Notes under the pieces: model-generated | The model's input: the letters and a program-made list of their open reading frames with translations, nothing else | Database searches by the model: none | What the model was told of the DNA's origin: nothing | Program-made: the position numbers and the translations under genes | In this document: positions 63,829 to 64,000 of the stretch, piece by piece | How positions within the stretch are numbered: position 1 is the first letter of the stretch | How the letters are laid out: every line of letters starts with the position of its first letter | NCBI GenBank assembly: GCA_045560765.1 | Contig: JBJKZD010000009.1 | Span: 1 to 64,000 of the forward strand | Origin: UBA9926 sp913064795 | GTDB lineage: Bacteria; Pseudomonadota; Gammaproteobacteria; Pseudomonadales; Azotimanducaceae | DNA length: 64,000 bases | Reading direction: 5' to 3'

Positions 63829-64000
63829 GTTACCAGCCGTTCTTTTGATTCCTGTCAAAAAATCAATTTGCTCCGCAGCACCGGTGATTTGATTAAACGT
63901 CCGGCGGGCAGCTGTGTGGGCGTTGAGATTCGCTGCAAAAAACCAGCCCGCATGTTTGCGCGCGATTCGAACCCCTTGTGCCTCTCCATAAAATTCATGA
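63814..64000 (-). CDS. dusB: tRNA-dihydrouridine synthase B, C-terminal part (partial)
   Basis: The last 61 codons of dusB run off the window edge. The translated piece reads HEFYGEAQGVRIARKHAGW and so on, matching the C-terminal helical tRNA-binding domain of DusB (E. coli has HEFYGPAKGYRIARKH), and includes ARRTFNQI. The stop at 63814-63816 lies 10 bp before the fis ATG. DusB reduces U17 in the tRNA D-loop; the catalytic barrel lies outside the window. Confidence 0.92.
   Translation of the reverse strand, partial: HEFYGEAQGVRIARKHAGWFFAANLNAHTAARRTFNQITGAAEQIDFLTGIKRTAGNKVAA

Overview
This window is a chromosomal core segment of a gammaproteobacterium. About 65 genes are packed at high density, with many ATGA/GTGA overlaps, and by eye the base composition is balanced (near 50% GC). 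Gene order resembles Pseudomonas and related marine gammaproteobacteria: lptC-lptA-lptB-rpoN-hpf-ptsN-rapZ-npr; mreBCD-maf-rng-yhdP-nit; gatCAB; rpsU-yqeY-dnaG-rpoD; trpEGDC; murU-amgK with lptD-surA-pdxA-ksgA-apaH; and dusB-fis-purH-purD. The exact order or genus cannot be fixed from the sequence alone. Several genes that usually sit in these clusters are missing at their expected places: kdsD/kdsC and the mla genes between ibaG and lptC, hisC after hisD, tldD and pmbA beside nit and darP, vfr/speD near coq7, and apaG between ksgA and apaH. This suggests a rearranged and compacted genome.

Layout. 23-4564 (minus): ibaG-murA-hisG-hisD-zapE, divergent from 4752-12563 (plus), which encodes the LPS bridge proteins LptC/A/B, sigma-54, the ribosome hibernation factor, the nitrogen-branch PTS (PtsN, NPr) with RapZ, the Mg2+ channel MgtE and DarP. 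12448-21945 (minus): mreB-C-D, maf, rng, yhdP and a nitrilase, ending in a 116-bp convergent overlap with darP. 22248-25503 (plus): gatC-gatA-gatB. 25572-31356 (minus): a DUF1499 membrane protein, a Tat-exported M15 peptidase, an amidohydrolase and the CoA-precursor operon panB-panC-coaX. 31649-35988 (plus): a tRNA with CAT anticodon (probably Ile2), then a loosely packed accessory segment with a dienelactone hydrolase, an MFS transporter and an SDR reductase. 36190-41029 (minus): the macromolecular synthesis operon. 41216-44526 (plus): tsaD-folB, a double-CAP/rhodanese-like protein and coq7. 44654-52474 (minus): VOC and OsmC proteins, trpC-D-G-E, rpe, murU-amgK. 52552-60585 (plus): lptD, surA, pdxA, ksgA, apaH, cca and a pteridine-reductase-like SDR. 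60582-64000 (minus): purD, purH, fis and the 3' end of dusB.

The genes serve envelope building (LPS transport, peptidoglycan precursors and recycling, cell shape, outer-membrane protein folding), translation and tRNA processing, and biosynthesis of His, Trp, purine, CoA, folate, ubiquinone and PLP. No CRISPR array, prophage, complete insertion sequence or obvious defence system was seen. The most unusual points are: an RNase G homologue lacking the zinc-link cysteines; a two-CAP-domain protein with a cysteine-less rhodanese-like tail beside coq7; the darP/nit antisense overlap; and a recurrent pattern of 14-16 bp tandem duplications in intergenic DNA, including an exact-period triplication of the rpoD 3' end.
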